NCBI RefSeq assembly: GCF_003201875.1
Contig: NZ_QJKD01000003.1
Coordinates: 124,001 to 188,000, forward strand
DNA: 64,000 bases
DNA from: Hungatella effluvii
Lineage (GTDB): Bacteria; Bacillota; Clostridia; Lachnospirales; Lachnospiraceae
Direction: 5' to 3'
Position numbers and translations under genes: made by a program. Positions 51,095 to 59,546 of this stretch are shown here, in pieces (positions within the stretch are counted from its first letter, which is position 1; each line of letters begins with the position of its first letter). The notes beneath the pieces were generated by a model. That model worked only from the letters and a program-made list of their open reading frames with translations, did not search any database and was not told the DNA's origin.

Positions 51095-52228
51095 CTACGC
51101 TTCCAGTTTTGCAGCAAAATCCGCCATCGCCTCTGATATCTTAATCCGCTGCGGACATACGGCCTCACAGCTGCGGCATCCGATACAGGCGTCGGGATGC
51201 TTATCCTTTGGGACCGCCATCAATGCCATCGGTGCGAGGAAACCACCGCCGGTAAAGCAATGCTCGTTGTACAGCTCCAGCAAAGCCGGAATATCCAGCT
51301 GTTTCGGGCAGTGACTCATACAGTAATGGCAGGCCGTACATGGCAGAGCGGTCTTCCCAAGCATCTCGTCCGCAATCGACAGCACGGTGTCCATCTCCTC
51401 TTTTTGAAGCGGCTGATCGCTTTCGAAGGTGCGTATATTTTCCTGAAGCTGCTGAAAATCGGACATGCCTGACAGGATCATCGTTACACCCGGAACAGAC
51501 TGTAAAAAGCGGAACGCCCACGCCGGCGCCTTCTCCTCCGGACGGAATTTTCTCAGTCTCCCCATTGTCTCCTCCGGCAGGACAGCCAGCCTGCCGCCAC
51601 GCAGCGGTTCCATGACCCAGACAGGAATGCCGCGGCTGTGCAGCAGTTCCGCTTTGGCCTCAGCGCCCTGGAAGGACCAGTCCAGATAATTGAGCTGAAT
51701 CTGACAGAACTCCATCTCGCTGCCGTACGCCTCCAGAAAACGCTTCATCACCTCGTAGCTGCCATGGGCCGAGAATCCCAGGTGGCGAATTCTCCCTGTC
51801 TCCTTCTGCTTCATAAGATACTGATAAATACCGTATTTTTCGTCCAGATATGCGTCGATATTCATTTCGCATACATTGTGAAACAGATAAAAATCGAAGT
51901 ACTCCACCCCACACTTCTTAAGCTGTTCTTCGAAAATTTCCTCCACCCGATCCATATTGGAAAGGTCGTATCCCGGAAATTTCGTCGCCAGGTAAAAACT
52001 CTCCCTTGGATACCTGCCGAGTACTCTCCCCATCACTTCCTCGGAATGAGCGCCGTGATATCCCCAGGCAGTATCAAAGTAATTAATGCCTTTTTTCATT
52101 GCGTATGCGACCATCTCCACCGTGGCCGCCTCGTCAATGGCGGAGTCGTCTCCTGCCATGACGGGAAGGCGCATAGCTCCCATACCAAGGGCTGACAGTT
52201 TTAAATCCTGAAAATCTCTGTAAATCAT
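51095..52228 (-). CDS. Aldo/keto reductase with C-terminal iron-sulfur domain
   Basis: About 377 residues from ATG 52228 (MIYRDFQDLKLSALGMG). The AKR tetrad is visible: Asp in NYFDTAWGYHG, Tyr next to it, Lys in LATKFPG, His in YLFHNV. The C-terminus adds a ferredoxin-like segment with CTACHYCMSHCPKQLDIP and CIGCRSCEAVCPQRI, enough for two [4Fe-4S] clusters. This layout is typical of anaerobe AKRs that couple to an Fe-S electron carrier. It follows another AKR gene by 41 bp, so both probably come from the MerR-type promoter. Confidence 0.92.
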   Translation of the reverse strand: MIYRDFQDLKLSALGMGAMRLPVMAGDDSAIDEAATVEMVAYAMKKGINYFDTAWGYHGAHSEEVMGRVLGRYPRESFYLATKFPGYDLSNMDRVEEIFEEQLKKCGVEYFDFYLFHNVCEMNIDAYLDEKYGIYQYLMKQKETGRIRHLGFSAHGSYEVMKRFLEAYGSEMEFCQIQLNYLDWSFQGAEAKAELLHSRGIPVWVMEPLRGGRLAVLPEETMGRLRKFRPEEKAPAWAFRFLQSVPGVTMILSGMSDFQQLQENIRTFESDQPLQKEEMDTVLSIADEMLGKTALPCTACHYCMSHCPKQLDIPALLELYNEHCFTGGGFLAPMALMAVPKDKHPDACIGCRSCEAVCPQRIKISEAMADFAAKLEA

Positions 52229-52269
52229 ATAACGCACTCTCCTTTTTGCTGCTGTTCTTTTTGTCTAAA

Positions 52270-53247
52270 CTATTCGTGGCCCACAATCCTGTGAGGCACG
52301 TAAGCTTCCTCCAGATACTGCATATCTGCTCTCTCCAAACGTACCTTAAGTGCGCCCGCAAAATCATCCAGATAGCGTTCTTTTGTGACTCCCACCACCG
52401 GGGCACAGACTCCTTTTTCCCAAAGCCAGGCCACGGCGATCTGGGATCTCGTCACCCCATACTTTCCGGCGGTTTCCGCGACGCGCTCCACAATCGTACG
52501 GTCCGTACTCTCTGTGCCGTCATACTTTCTTCGGGCTACCTGATCTTCTTGAAACCGTCTCGATCCGGATTCCCAGTCCCGCGTCAGACGCCCTGCCGCA
52601 AGGGGACTATAGGGAATCAACGCGGCGCCCATGTCTGCGCATAAGGGATTCATTTCCCGCTCCTCCTCCCGGTACAGCAGATTATAGTGCCCCTGCATGG
52701 CGGAAAATCCCGACCAGCCATGGGACTGCGCCGTATAATTTGCCTTCTGGAACTGCCACGCATACATGGAGGAAGCCCCCAGGTAGTGGACTTTCCCCGC
52801 CCGCACCAGATCATTTAATGCCTCCATGGTCTCTTCCACCGGAGTCTGATAGTCCCATCTGTGAATATAGAGAAGATCGATGTAGTCTGTGCTCAGCCTC
52901 TTTAAACAGGAATCCGTTTCTGCCAGCACCGCTTTCCTGGATAATCCTCTGCCATTCGGTCCTGGCCGCATGGGCTCGCTGACCTTCGTGGCGATCACCA
53001 CGTCTTCACGCCTTGCATAATCCTTCAGAGCGCGCCCCAGATACTCCTCGCTGGTACCCATGCCATATACATTCGCCGTATCGAAGAAATTGATCCCAAG
53101 ATCCAGGGCCTTCTTTATGATCTTCCGGCTCTCCTCTTCCCCCAGCGTCCAGGAATGAATCCATCTAGAGGAATCGCCGAAGCTCATGCAGCCCAGACAG
53201 ATGCGGGAGACATCCAGTCCCGTCTTTCCCATTTTTACGTATTCCAT
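52270..53247 (-). CDS. Aldo/keto reductase
   Basis: About 325 residues from ATG 53247, with AAGGAGG 7 nt upstream. AKR tetrad: Asp and Tyr in NFFDTANVYGMG, Lys in VIATKVSE, His in LLYIHRWD. It ends without a metal domain, unlike its downstream neighbour. NAD(P)H-dependent reduction of carbonyl compounds in the cytoplasm is expected. The upstream promoter (53284-53314) has the 19-bp spacer of MerR-controlled promoters, so this is likely an inducible stress or detoxification gene. Confidence 0.93.
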   Translation of the reverse strand: MEYVKMGKTGLDVSRICLGCMSFGDSSRWIHSWTLGEEESRKIIKKALDLGINFFDTANVYGMGTSEEYLGRALKDYARREDVVIATKVSEPMRPGPNGRGLSRKAVLAETDSCLKRLSTDYIDLLYIHRWDYQTPVEETMEALNDLVRAGKVHYLGASSMYAWQFQKANYTAQSHGWSGFSAMQGHYNLLYREEEREMNPLCADMGAALIPYSPLAAGRLTRDWESGSRRFQEDQVARRKYDGTESTDRTIVERVAETAGKYGVTRSQIAVAWLWEKGVCAPVVGVTKERYLDDFAGALKVRLERADMQYLEEAYVPHRIVGHE

Positions 53248-53283
53248 CAAATTTCCTCCTTATCAGACGTATCCATTTCTTAC

Positions 53284-53314
53284 ATTATACTTGCTGGAGT
53301 GAACTCCAAGTCAA
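53284..53314 (-). promoter_or_regulatory. MerR-type promoter of the aldo/keto reductase genes
   Basis: On the minus strand TTGACT (53309-53314), a 19-nt spacer with the dyad TTGGAGTTCACTCCAG, then TATAAT (53284-53289). The long spacer with a dyad across it is the hallmark of promoters that MerR-family activators untwist. No MerR gene is in the window. Confidence 0.88.
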
Positions 53315-53406
53315 GAAGTTTTTTAAATAATTGCCTTTTAAATAATTGTAAAATCATCAACCAACAAATCCGCCTCCAACTAACTCATTTTATCGCTTAC
53401 ATTGCA

Positions 53407-53444
53407 AAAAGCAGCATCAAAATTTCAATTTTGACACTGCTTTT
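53407..53444 (-). terminator. Terminator of the ABC exporter pair
   Basis: AAAAGCAG, TCAAAA, loop TTTCAA, TTTTGA, CTGCTTTT; T5 follows on the minus strand, 14 bp beyond the stop codon. Confidence 0.92.
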
Positions 53445-53457
53445 AGCAGACACTATT

Positions 53458-55251
53458 TTACACTTCCTCTGCTCCCCACGCAAACTGGGAATTGTAAAGC
53501 TGGCTGTAGAAACCGTTCTGCGCCATCAGGCTCTCATGGTTCCCCATTTCCGCAATATCCCCATCCCTGAGAACGAGAATTAAATCTGCGTTTTTAATGG
53601 TGGACAGACGGTGGGCGATGACGAAACTGGTCCTTCCTTTCAGTACCTTGTTCATGGCGCTCTGCAGCATCTTCTCCAGACGGGTATCTACCGAGGAGGT
53701 AGCCTCATCTAGAATCATGATCTGCGGATTCTTTAAAATAGCCCTGGCAATTGTCAGGAGCTGCTTCTCTCCCTGGGAGATATTGCTTCCCTCCTCGTTG
53801 ATCACCATGTTATAGCCCTGGGGCAGCGTACGGATAAAGTGATGGACATTGGCCATCTTGGCCGCATCGATTACCTCATCCTTTCTGGCCGACAGATTGC
53901 CGTATCGGATATTGTCAAAAATCGTTCCGGAGAACAGCCAGGTATCCTGCAGCACCATACCGAACATGGACCGTAAGTCCTCCCGGTTCATATCGCGGAT
54001 ATCCACACCGTCAACGAGAATCCGTCCACCGTTTACATCATAAAAGCGAAGCAGCAGATTGATAAGCGTGGTCTTTCCCGCTCCGGTTGGTCCTACGATG
54101 GCAACCATCTGACCGCTCTTAACCGTAACGTTGAAGTCCCGGATTACCGGTGTATCCCCATAGGAAAAGCTGACATGCTCAAAGGTAACCTCGCCCTTTG
54201 CCGGTCCCGGAAGGAGTCCCGCCGGAGCGCTTTCCGTCTCCTCCGATTCATCGAGAATCTCAAAAATACGTTTCATGCCTGCAAATGCCGCCTGAATCTG
54301 GGCGGACAGCTGGGATACCTGGGTCAGCGGGTCGTTGACCTGCCAGATATAACGGATAAATGCCTGTAAGTTACCCACTGACAGCGTGCCGGCCAGGATG
54401 GCAAAGCAGCCGATCACCGCAATAACGCCGATACTTAAATACGTCGTAAGGGAAATGAGGGGACTCATGAGCGAGGAGAGAAACTGCGCCTTAAAAGCGT
54501 GTTTCTGCAGGCTGTCATTAACCGCCTCGAACTGTTCTCTGGACTGTTCCTGCTGTCCGAACAGCAATATTTCATTGTAACCGGTATACAGCTCCGTAAT
54601 CGCTCCGTTCATATCACCGAGGGAGTCCTGCTGAGCCTTAAACTGGCTCTGGCTGATCCGCACAATACCGCGGGTGATAAGGGCCCCCACCGGGATGATC
54701 AAAAAAGCGATGCAGGCCATCAGCTTGTTGATGGAAAACATCATCCACAGGGCCAGAATCAGGGTAAGGATTCCGCTGATCACCTGGGAAAAGCTCTGCT
54801 GGAGCGCGTTGGATACCGCCTCCACGTCGTTGGTGACACGGCTCAGTACGTCGCCGAAGCTGTTAGTGTCAAAATACCGGACAGGCAGGCGGCGGATCTT
54901 GTTCTGAACCTCGTTCCGCAAATCGTGCATGGCGTTCTGTATCGAGTTGGTCAGGCAGAACGAGCCTACGATCTGGGAAACCGTCTTCGCAAGATAAATA
55001 GCCAGAAGCACCAGCAATATATTGCGAATCACTTCAAAATGAATGCGGGCGCCCTCTGCGCCGGAGGCCATATCCGCCAGGTCCGCGGCCAGTCTGCTGG
55101 TAATCATTCCTTCAATCCGCGGAGCGGCTGTAATCGCTCCAATACTGATAACAATCATAAAAACAGATACAAATAACTGTAAAGCATAAGGCGCCAGAAA
55201 GGGTTTCAGTTTTCCCAGCATCCTTCCGATTTCTTTGATTTTTTTATGCAT
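53458..55251 (-). CDS. ABC exporter half-transporter (consensus ATP site)
   Basis: About 597 residues from ATG 55251, with GAGGAGG 8-9 nt upstream. Six membrane helices (about 15-320) with an intracellular coupling helix (EVQNKIRRLPVRYFDTNSFGDVLSRVTND), then a nucleotide-binding domain: Walker A GPTGAGKTT, signature NISQGEKQLL, Walker B IMILDEATSSVD with catalytic Glu. It overlaps its partner gene by 8 bp. Together they form a heterodimeric multidrug-type exporter (BmrCD or TM287/288 type). Confidence 0.94.
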   Translation of the reverse strand: MHKKIKEIGRMLGKLKPFLAPYALQLFVSVFMIVISIGAITAAPRIEGMITSRLAADLADMASGAEGARIHFEVIRNILLVLLAIYLAKTVSQIVGSFCLTNSIQNAMHDLRNEVQNKIRRLPVRYFDTNSFGDVLSRVTNDVEAVSNALQQSFSQVISGILTLILALWMMFSINKLMACIAFLIIPVGALITRGIVRISQSQFKAQQDSLGDMNGAITELYTGYNEILLFGQQEQSREQFEAVNDSLQKHAFKAQFLSSLMSPLISLTTYLSIGVIAVIGCFAILAGTLSVGNLQAFIRYIWQVNDPLTQVSQLSAQIQAAFAGMKRIFEILDESEETESAPAGLLPGPAKGEVTFEHVSFSYGDTPVIRDFNVTVKSGQMVAIVGPTGAGKTTLINLLLRFYDVNGGRILVDGVDIRDMNREDLRSMFGMVLQDTWLFSGTIFDNIRYGNLSARKDEVIDAAKMANVHHFIRTLPQGYNMVINEEGSNISQGEKQLLTIARAILKNPQIMILDEATSSVDTRLEKMLQSAMNKVLKGRTSFVIAHRLSTIKNADLILVLRDGDIAEMGNHESLMAQNGFYSQLYNSQFAWGAEEV

Positions 55252-56974
55252 GGGATAATTCCTCCTCACTTAACTGGGATAATGCAATCTCACGGTAAAT
55301 GCGGCAGTTCTCCAGCAGCTCCTTATGGGTTCCTGTCCCCACGATACTGCCCTCGTTCAATACGATAATCTGGTCGGCCTCCATGATGCTGGAAATACGC
55401 TGAGCCACCACCATGACGATGGCGTTACCCGTCTCCTTTTTCAGCATATGGCGAAGCTTCGCATCCGTCTTAAAATCCAGGGCGGAAAAGGAATCGTCAA
55501 ACACATAGACATCCGGCCTTCGAATCAGTGCCCTTGCGATGGACAGACGCTGGCGCTGGCCGCCGGAAACATTGGTTGCGCTCTCCGTGATATGTTCCTC
55601 AAACCCGCCTTTTTCCATGATAAAATCGTACGCCTGCGCGGTCTTTGCCGCCTGGACCAGTTCCTCCATCGTGGCATCCTTTTTACCGAAACGCAGATTA
55701 TCCGCAATGGTTCCGGAAAACAGCATGGCTTTCTGGGGGATAAAACCGATGGCGCGCCGCAGGCTCTCCAAATCATACGTCCGGATATCCTTCCCGTTCA
55801 TCAGAACACGGCCCGCACTGACATCGTAAGCCCTGGGAATTAAGTTAATCAGCGTACTCTTTCCTGACCCGGTACTTCCGATAAAGGCGATCGTCTCTCC
55901 CCGCTTCACCGAAAACGACACATCCTTAAGCACCGCTTCCTCTCCATCCGGATAAACGAAATCCACATGGTCAAAAACGATATCATCGATATGGTCTAAC
56001 GGCTGCACATTGGTTTCAGGATTTTTAATCGACGGATCTGCGTCAAATATTTTCTGGATACGTCCGGCGCTGACCGCTGCCTTCGGGTACATCATAAAGA
56101 CCAGGCAGAACAGCATAATGGAGAACATCACATGGAATAAGTAGTCCATAAATGCCACCAGCTCACCGATCTGCAGAGTTCCCTCGCTGAGCATAATGCT
56201 GGCAATCCAGTAGATTACCATACCGGCTAAGTTCATAAGAAGAAAGAAGACCGGCTGAGTCACAGACATCAGCTTAAACAGTTTCTTCGAGTTCCCCATA
56301 TAGCTTGAATTGGCGCCATCGAAGCGCTTCTTCTCATACTCGTCGTTGGTAAATGCACGGATTACCCGGATACCGCTTAAGTTTTCCTTGGAAATCCGGT
56401 TGATGTCTTCCAGGGAGGACTGCTGGCTCTCACTGATCGGCTCCGAAATCCTTGCCACCAGAATCACTCCGCCCACAATCAGCGGAATTGTCGCCAGAAT
56501 AACGACAGACAGGCTTAAAGAAGCCCGTAAAACCAGGAAGATGCTTCCGATCATCATCACCGGCGTCATGAGCGCGGTTCTAAGAAGAATATTCATAAAC
56601 ATCTGAATCTGAAATGCATCGTTACCCGTCCTGGTAATCAGGGATGCGATACCGAATTCGTGGAACTCACTGTGTGAGAATTCCTGAGTTTTCTTGAAAA
56701 TATCATTTCGGATATCTCTGGTGACAGAGGTCGAAAGATAGGCACAGCAGTATCCCAGCAAAACCGTACCGGCAACTCCGGCAAACGAAATAGCGGCTAT
56801 CACCAGTCCCATCTTCCATATGTAGGCCGGATCCCCGCGGTTTACTCCGTTATCGATCATCTGTGCCACGATTGTCGGAATACCCAGCTCCACAAGCGCA
56901 AAGCCCAGTACGGAGACTACATTGAGCAGAAACATTTTCTTGTAGTTTTTTAAGTAGTGGATAATTAATTTCAT
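55244..56974 (-). CDS. ABC exporter half-transporter (degenerate ATP site)
   Basis: 576 residues: six membrane helices, then a nucleotide-binding domain with Walker A GSTGSGKST, signature NVSGGQRQRLS and Walker B VYVFDDSFSALD, where the catalytic Glu is Asp. One poor and one good ATP site is normal in heterodimeric exporters, with this subunit contributing the degenerate Walker B. Coupled to 53458-55251 by an 8-bp overlap. The MerR-type promoter 57030-57060 lies just upstream, so induction by a toxic compound is likely. Confidence 0.94.
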   Translation of the reverse strand: MKLIIHYLKNYKKMFLLNVVSVLGFALVELGIPTIVAQMIDNGVNRGDPAYIWKMGLVIAAISFAGVAGTVLLGYCCAYLSTSVTRDIRNDIFKKTQEFSHSEFHEFGIASLITRTGNDAFQIQMFMNILLRTALMTPVMMIGSIFLVLRASLSLSVVILATIPLIVGGVILVARISEPISESQQSSLEDINRISKENLSGIRVIRAFTNDEYEKKRFDGANSSYMGNSKKLFKLMSVTQPVFFLLMNLAGMVIYWIASIMLSEGTLQIGELVAFMDYLFHVMFSIMLFCLVFMMYPKAAVSAGRIQKIFDADPSIKNPETNVQPLDHIDDIVFDHVDFVYPDGEEAVLKDVSFSVKRGETIAFIGSTGSGKSTLINLIPRAYDVSAGRVLMNGKDIRTYDLESLRRAIGFIPQKAMLFSGTIADNLRFGKKDATMEELVQAAKTAQAYDFIMEKGGFEEHITESATNVSGGQRQRLSIARALIRRPDVYVFDDSFSALDFKTDAKLRHMLKKETGNAIVMVVAQRISSIMEADQIIVLNEGSIVGTGTHKELLENCRIYREIALSQLSEEELSHA

Positions 56975-57029
56975 ATAAAGCCCGTTTCCTCCTGATGAAA
57001 ATATCTTAACGATTTACTCGCATCTCCCT

Positions 57030-57060
57030 AGCATAAACTATAAGGTAACCCTACAGTCAA
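57030..57060 (-). promoter_or_regulatory. MerR-type promoter of the ABC exporter pair
   Basis: On the minus strand TTGACT (57055-57060), 19-nt spacer, TATGCT (57030-57035). The spacer holds a long dyad, ACTGTAGGGT T ACCTTATAGT (57037-57057), the type bound by drug-sensing MerR proteins such as BmrR. No MerR gene is in the window. Confidence 0.85.
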
Positions 57061-57103
57061 GTAAAATTTTAGCAGACAATCAAAATGGTGGTAAAATGTA
57101 ATA

Positions 57104-58036
57104 TCAGTTTTCGTACAGGGAAGCTATATCATGTATTCTTCGCTTCATTTCCATACGGATATGCAGCGGCTCCAGGCATTCGCATTTATCCCCAAAGCTG
57201 AGAAGAATATCGTAGTGGTACTCGTTCTCTATGAAAGGAAAACTGACAAGGTAATGACCATCACCGTCCGGCGAGAAATCTTCATAAGAGCAATAATCAA
57301 GCACCCGGTCCATCACCGATTGATGAATACGGATTTTAATTTTTGTCTGCATCGTTTCCACCATTTCCGCAAAGTCTAAATCCGGTTTTTGATAATCCCG
57401 TGGTACAAAAGCTTCCTCCTGCATTTGCAGGTCTGCCATACGGGACAGTCTGAACAGGCGGAAATCATTTCTTTTTTGGCAATACCCTTGTAAATACCAA
57501 TGGCTGCTTTTCAATACAAGCTGATACGGCTCGACTGTTCGTGCGGTTTTATTTCCATGGTGGGCTGTATATTCAAACGAAAGCAGCCTGTTTTCCTGCA
57601 AAGCTGATTTGATAATTTCTATATATGGCTGTATGCTGTTGTTGCCTGTCCACGGACTTAAATCGATACATATTTGATTTACCTTTAATTCGATGTCTTT
57701 TGCTCTGTCAGCCGGGATAAAGCTCCTGACTTTCGCAAGAGCGTGTACCAGCTCGTCTCCCTGCACGATACTGGAAAGACTGGACAGCCCCATCAGGAGA
57801 GTGGAAAGGTCGTCAACAGAAAAGACCTTTTTATCCATCTTGTATTCCTGCATGATTTCAAAGCCGCCGCCCACTCCCGATATCGAACAAACAGGAATCC
57901 CCGCCATATTGATCGCATCTATGTCGCGGTAGATCGTGCGGGGTGAAACTTCAAACAGATCGGCTAACTCCTGCGCGCCTATACGCTTTTTATCAAGGAG
58001 TATCATAATAATGCTCACAAGCCTGTCAACTTTCAT
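57104..58036 (-). CDS. HTH and WYL-domain transcriptional regulator (YafY type)
   Basis: About 310 residues from ATG 58036 (MKVDRLVSIIMILLDKKRIG); an upstream in-frame start lies in palindrome copy 3 and is rejected. HTH_11 helix-turn-helix IGAQELADLFEVSPRTIYRDIDAINMAG (about 20-48), then a WYL domain (YQLVLKSSHWYLQGYCQKRNDFRLFRLSRM, about 175-205) and a C-terminal extension. WYL regulators respond to ligands or nucleic acids. Palindrome copy 3 ends only 26 bp before its start codon. Its own target is unknown; the ABC exporter genes are directly downstream but have a separate promoter. Confidence 0.87.
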   Translation of the reverse strand: MKVDRLVSIIMILLDKKRIGAQELADLFEVSPRTIYRDIDAINMAGIPVCSISGVGGGFEIMQEYKMDKKVFSVDDLSTLLMGLSSLSSIVQGDELVHALAKVRSFIPADRAKDIELKVNQICIDLSPWTGNNSIQPYIEIIKSALQENRLLSFEYTAHHGNKTARTVEPYQLVLKSSHWYLQGYCQKRNDFRLFRLSRMADLQMQEEAFVPRDYQKPDLDFAEMVETMQTKIKIRIHQSVMDRVLDYCSYEDFSPDGDGHYLVSFPFIENEYHYDILLSFGDKCECLEPLHIRMEMKRRIHDIASLYEN

Positions 58037-58061
58037 CGGATCATCCGCCTTCCAAAATTGC

Positions 58062-58392
58062 TTCCACTTGTGCGGCTGGGACTGCTTCGGCATACGTCCT
58101 GCCACAGGCTCCTGCTGCCTGCTCTGGCCCGGTGGTTCATCTCCATTTCCTGTGACTTTGCAGGGTATTAGCAGTTCTTAATGCGCAGAATTTTTCGTTC
58201 AGGGGAAATTCCCACTTGTTTGAGCAACGCGAGTTTGGGGATTTCCTCTGGATTTTAGAAAAATCCTGCACGTTTAGAACTGCTTATGCCCGAAACCGGA
58301 ACAGGAAATGGAGATGAACCACCGGGCCAGAGCAGGCAGCAGGAGCCTGTGGCAGGACGTATGCCGAAGCAGTCTCAACCACACAGGCGGAA
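58062..58392. repeat. Large palindromic element, copy 3
   Basis: 331 bp. The outer arm TTCCACTTGTGCGGCTGGGA ... CTCCATTTCC pairs with its complement near 58305-58392. Core as in copy 2: TGACTTTGCAGGGTATTAG, AGTTCTTAATGCGCAGAA, TTTTTCGTTCAGG / TTTTAGAAAAATCCTGCAC, TAGAACTGCTTATGCCCG, AAACCGG; loop TTTGAGCAACGCGAGTTT. Against copy 2 the outer arms differ at many positions, and those changes are mirrored in both arms. AATTGCTT and AATTTCTT flank the ends. No gene is seen in the 455-bp gap. Confidence 0.92.
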
Positions 58393-58411
58393 TTTCTTTT
58401 TCCCATTATAG

Positions 58412-58450
58412 ATTGTTGCCATACTGATGTCAACAATTACAGGCTATAAT
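58412..58450 (+). promoter_or_regulatory. Promoter and dyad before the isochorismatase-like gene
   Basis: TATAAT at 58445-58450, with TACTGA 17 nt upstream (58422-58427) as a weak -35 box. A dyad ATTGTTG/CAACAAT (58412-58418 and 58431-58437) straddles the -35 box and may be an operator. Confidence 0.5.
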
Positions 58451-58492
58451 TAAAAAGCAAACAAAATATACTACCTGTCAGGAGGAGACACC

Positions 58493-58984
58493 ATGCAGAA
58501 AAAAGCCCTGGTTATAATCGATATTCAAAATGATATAACAAAGAATTACAAGGATGTGATTAACAATATCAATCAAGCGATCGATTGGGCAGACAATCAT
58601 CAAATTCATGTTATTTATATCAGACATGAAAATTTATCCGCAGGCACGAGGACATTTAAACCGGATACCCATGGATCTGAATTAGCTTCAGACTTGAAAA
58701 TGGTATCAGACAATATTTTTACAAAATGCAAAGGGAATGCGTTAAGCTCTGAAGAATTTACAGATTATATCAGAAAGAATGAAATATGTGATTTCTACAT
58801 CGCAGGCGCAGATGCTGTCGCCTGTGTCAAATCGACCTGCTACAACCTGCGCAAGGCAGACTATGGCGTAAGTGTGCTGTCAGACTGCATTACCAGTTAT
58901 GACAAAAGAAAGATTGATGAGATGCTGCATTATTATGAAAGCAAGGGATGTAACATAATTTGTTTGAATAATCTGTTAAGTTAA
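58493..58984 (+). CDS. Cysteine hydrolase, isochorismatase-like fold
   Basis: 163 residues. Catalytic triad of the family: Asp10 in VIIDIQND, Lys78 in IFTKCKGNAL, Cys111 in AVACVKSTC, with the cis-peptide region AGADAVACV. Such enzymes hydrolyse amides or vinyl ethers (nicotinamidase, carbamoylase and others); the substrate is unknown. A GGAGGAG site lies close before the ATG. The gene is clearly more AT-rich than its neighbours, which hints at recent acquisition. It is divergent from the WYL regulator across palindrome copy 3. Confidence 0.88.
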   Translation: MQKKALVIIDIQNDITKNYKDVINNINQAIDWADNHQIHVIYIRHENLSAGTRTFKPDTHGSELASDLKMVSDNIFTKCKGNALSSEEFTDYIRKNEICDFYIAGADAVACVKSTCYNLRKADYGVSVLSDCITSYDKRKIDEMLHYYESKGCNIICLNNLLS

Positions 58985-59007
58985 ACGCCTTCCATATTAA
59001 CAGAATC

Positions 59008-59037
59008 GCGCGGCGGACATTGTTTTATCCGCCGCGC
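59008..59037. terminator. GC-rich hairpin between convergent genes
   Basis: GCGCGGCGGA/TCCGCCGCGC with a 10-nt loop; no real T run on either side, so termination is uncertain. Confidence 0.5.
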
Positions 59038-59063
59038 AGCAAACCGATCTTTTAAATTTTCTC

Positions 59064-59531
59064 TTATAAGTTTTTAGTCATTTGCTTTTCCATCATTTCA
59101 TAGATCAGTATGGCGTTGTTCTCAACCTCTGTTTTCCCATGTCTCACGGTCTTGTATCCCCTGCTTTCGTAAAATTGAGCCGCGGGAAGGGACGCATCCA
59201 GACATATGGAAGGATATTCCCGTGCAATTTCACCTTCCAGGTTTTCCATGATCCGCCTGCCGTACCCCTGTCCCTGAAATTCCGGGGCAACGAAGACTCT
59301 GGTGATGTGGCTGCCTTTGCAGCTTCCTGTTCCCACCAACCGGCCGTCGTTCCACAGAACACGCACACAGCCGTCTTCTATATCCCGGATGATATTGGTT
59401 CTGTTGTGAAGGCTGCAAAAGAAATCTACCACCGCCTCTGGATAGTACCGGGGATAGACCGCGGTAATGGTGTTCTGTACCAGATTATAAATCTGCTCTG
59501 CGTGGTCTTTGGATGCTTTGAAATATTCCAT
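59064..59531 (-). CDS. GNAT family N-acetyltransferase
   Basis: 155 residues with the GNAT core: VLWNDGRLVGTGSCKG, then VAPEFQGQGYGRRIMENLE (acetyl-CoA binding motif R/QxxGxG/A, about residues 82-100), and ASLPAAQFYESRGYKTV. It transfers an acetyl group from acetyl-CoA to an unknown amine. AAGGGGAG lies about 8 nt before the ATG. It follows guaB by 15 bp and is probably co-transcribed. Confidence 0.88.
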   Translation of the reverse strand: MEYFKASKDHAEQIYNLVQNTITAVYPRYYPEAVVDFFCSLHNRTNIIRDIEDGCVRVLWNDGRLVGTGSCKGSHITRVFVAPEFQGQGYGRRIMENLEGEIAREYPSICLDASLPAAQFYESRGYKTVRHGKTEVENNAILIYEMMEKQMTKNL

Positions 59532-59546
59532 GCAATCCGCTCCCCT

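Noticed and set aside
53315..53457. A MerR gene near the MerR-type promoters
   Set aside because: No frame with a MerR helix-turn-helix was found near either promoter or elsewhere in the window.
58037..58105. Longer N-terminus for the WYL regulator
   Set aside because: The added residues are translated from palindrome copy 3; a normal HTH start is at ATG 58036.
15630..58392. Insertion sequences or CRISPR repeats as explanation for the palindromes
   Set aside because: No transposase frame lies inside, and the copies are dispersed singly with no spacer array.
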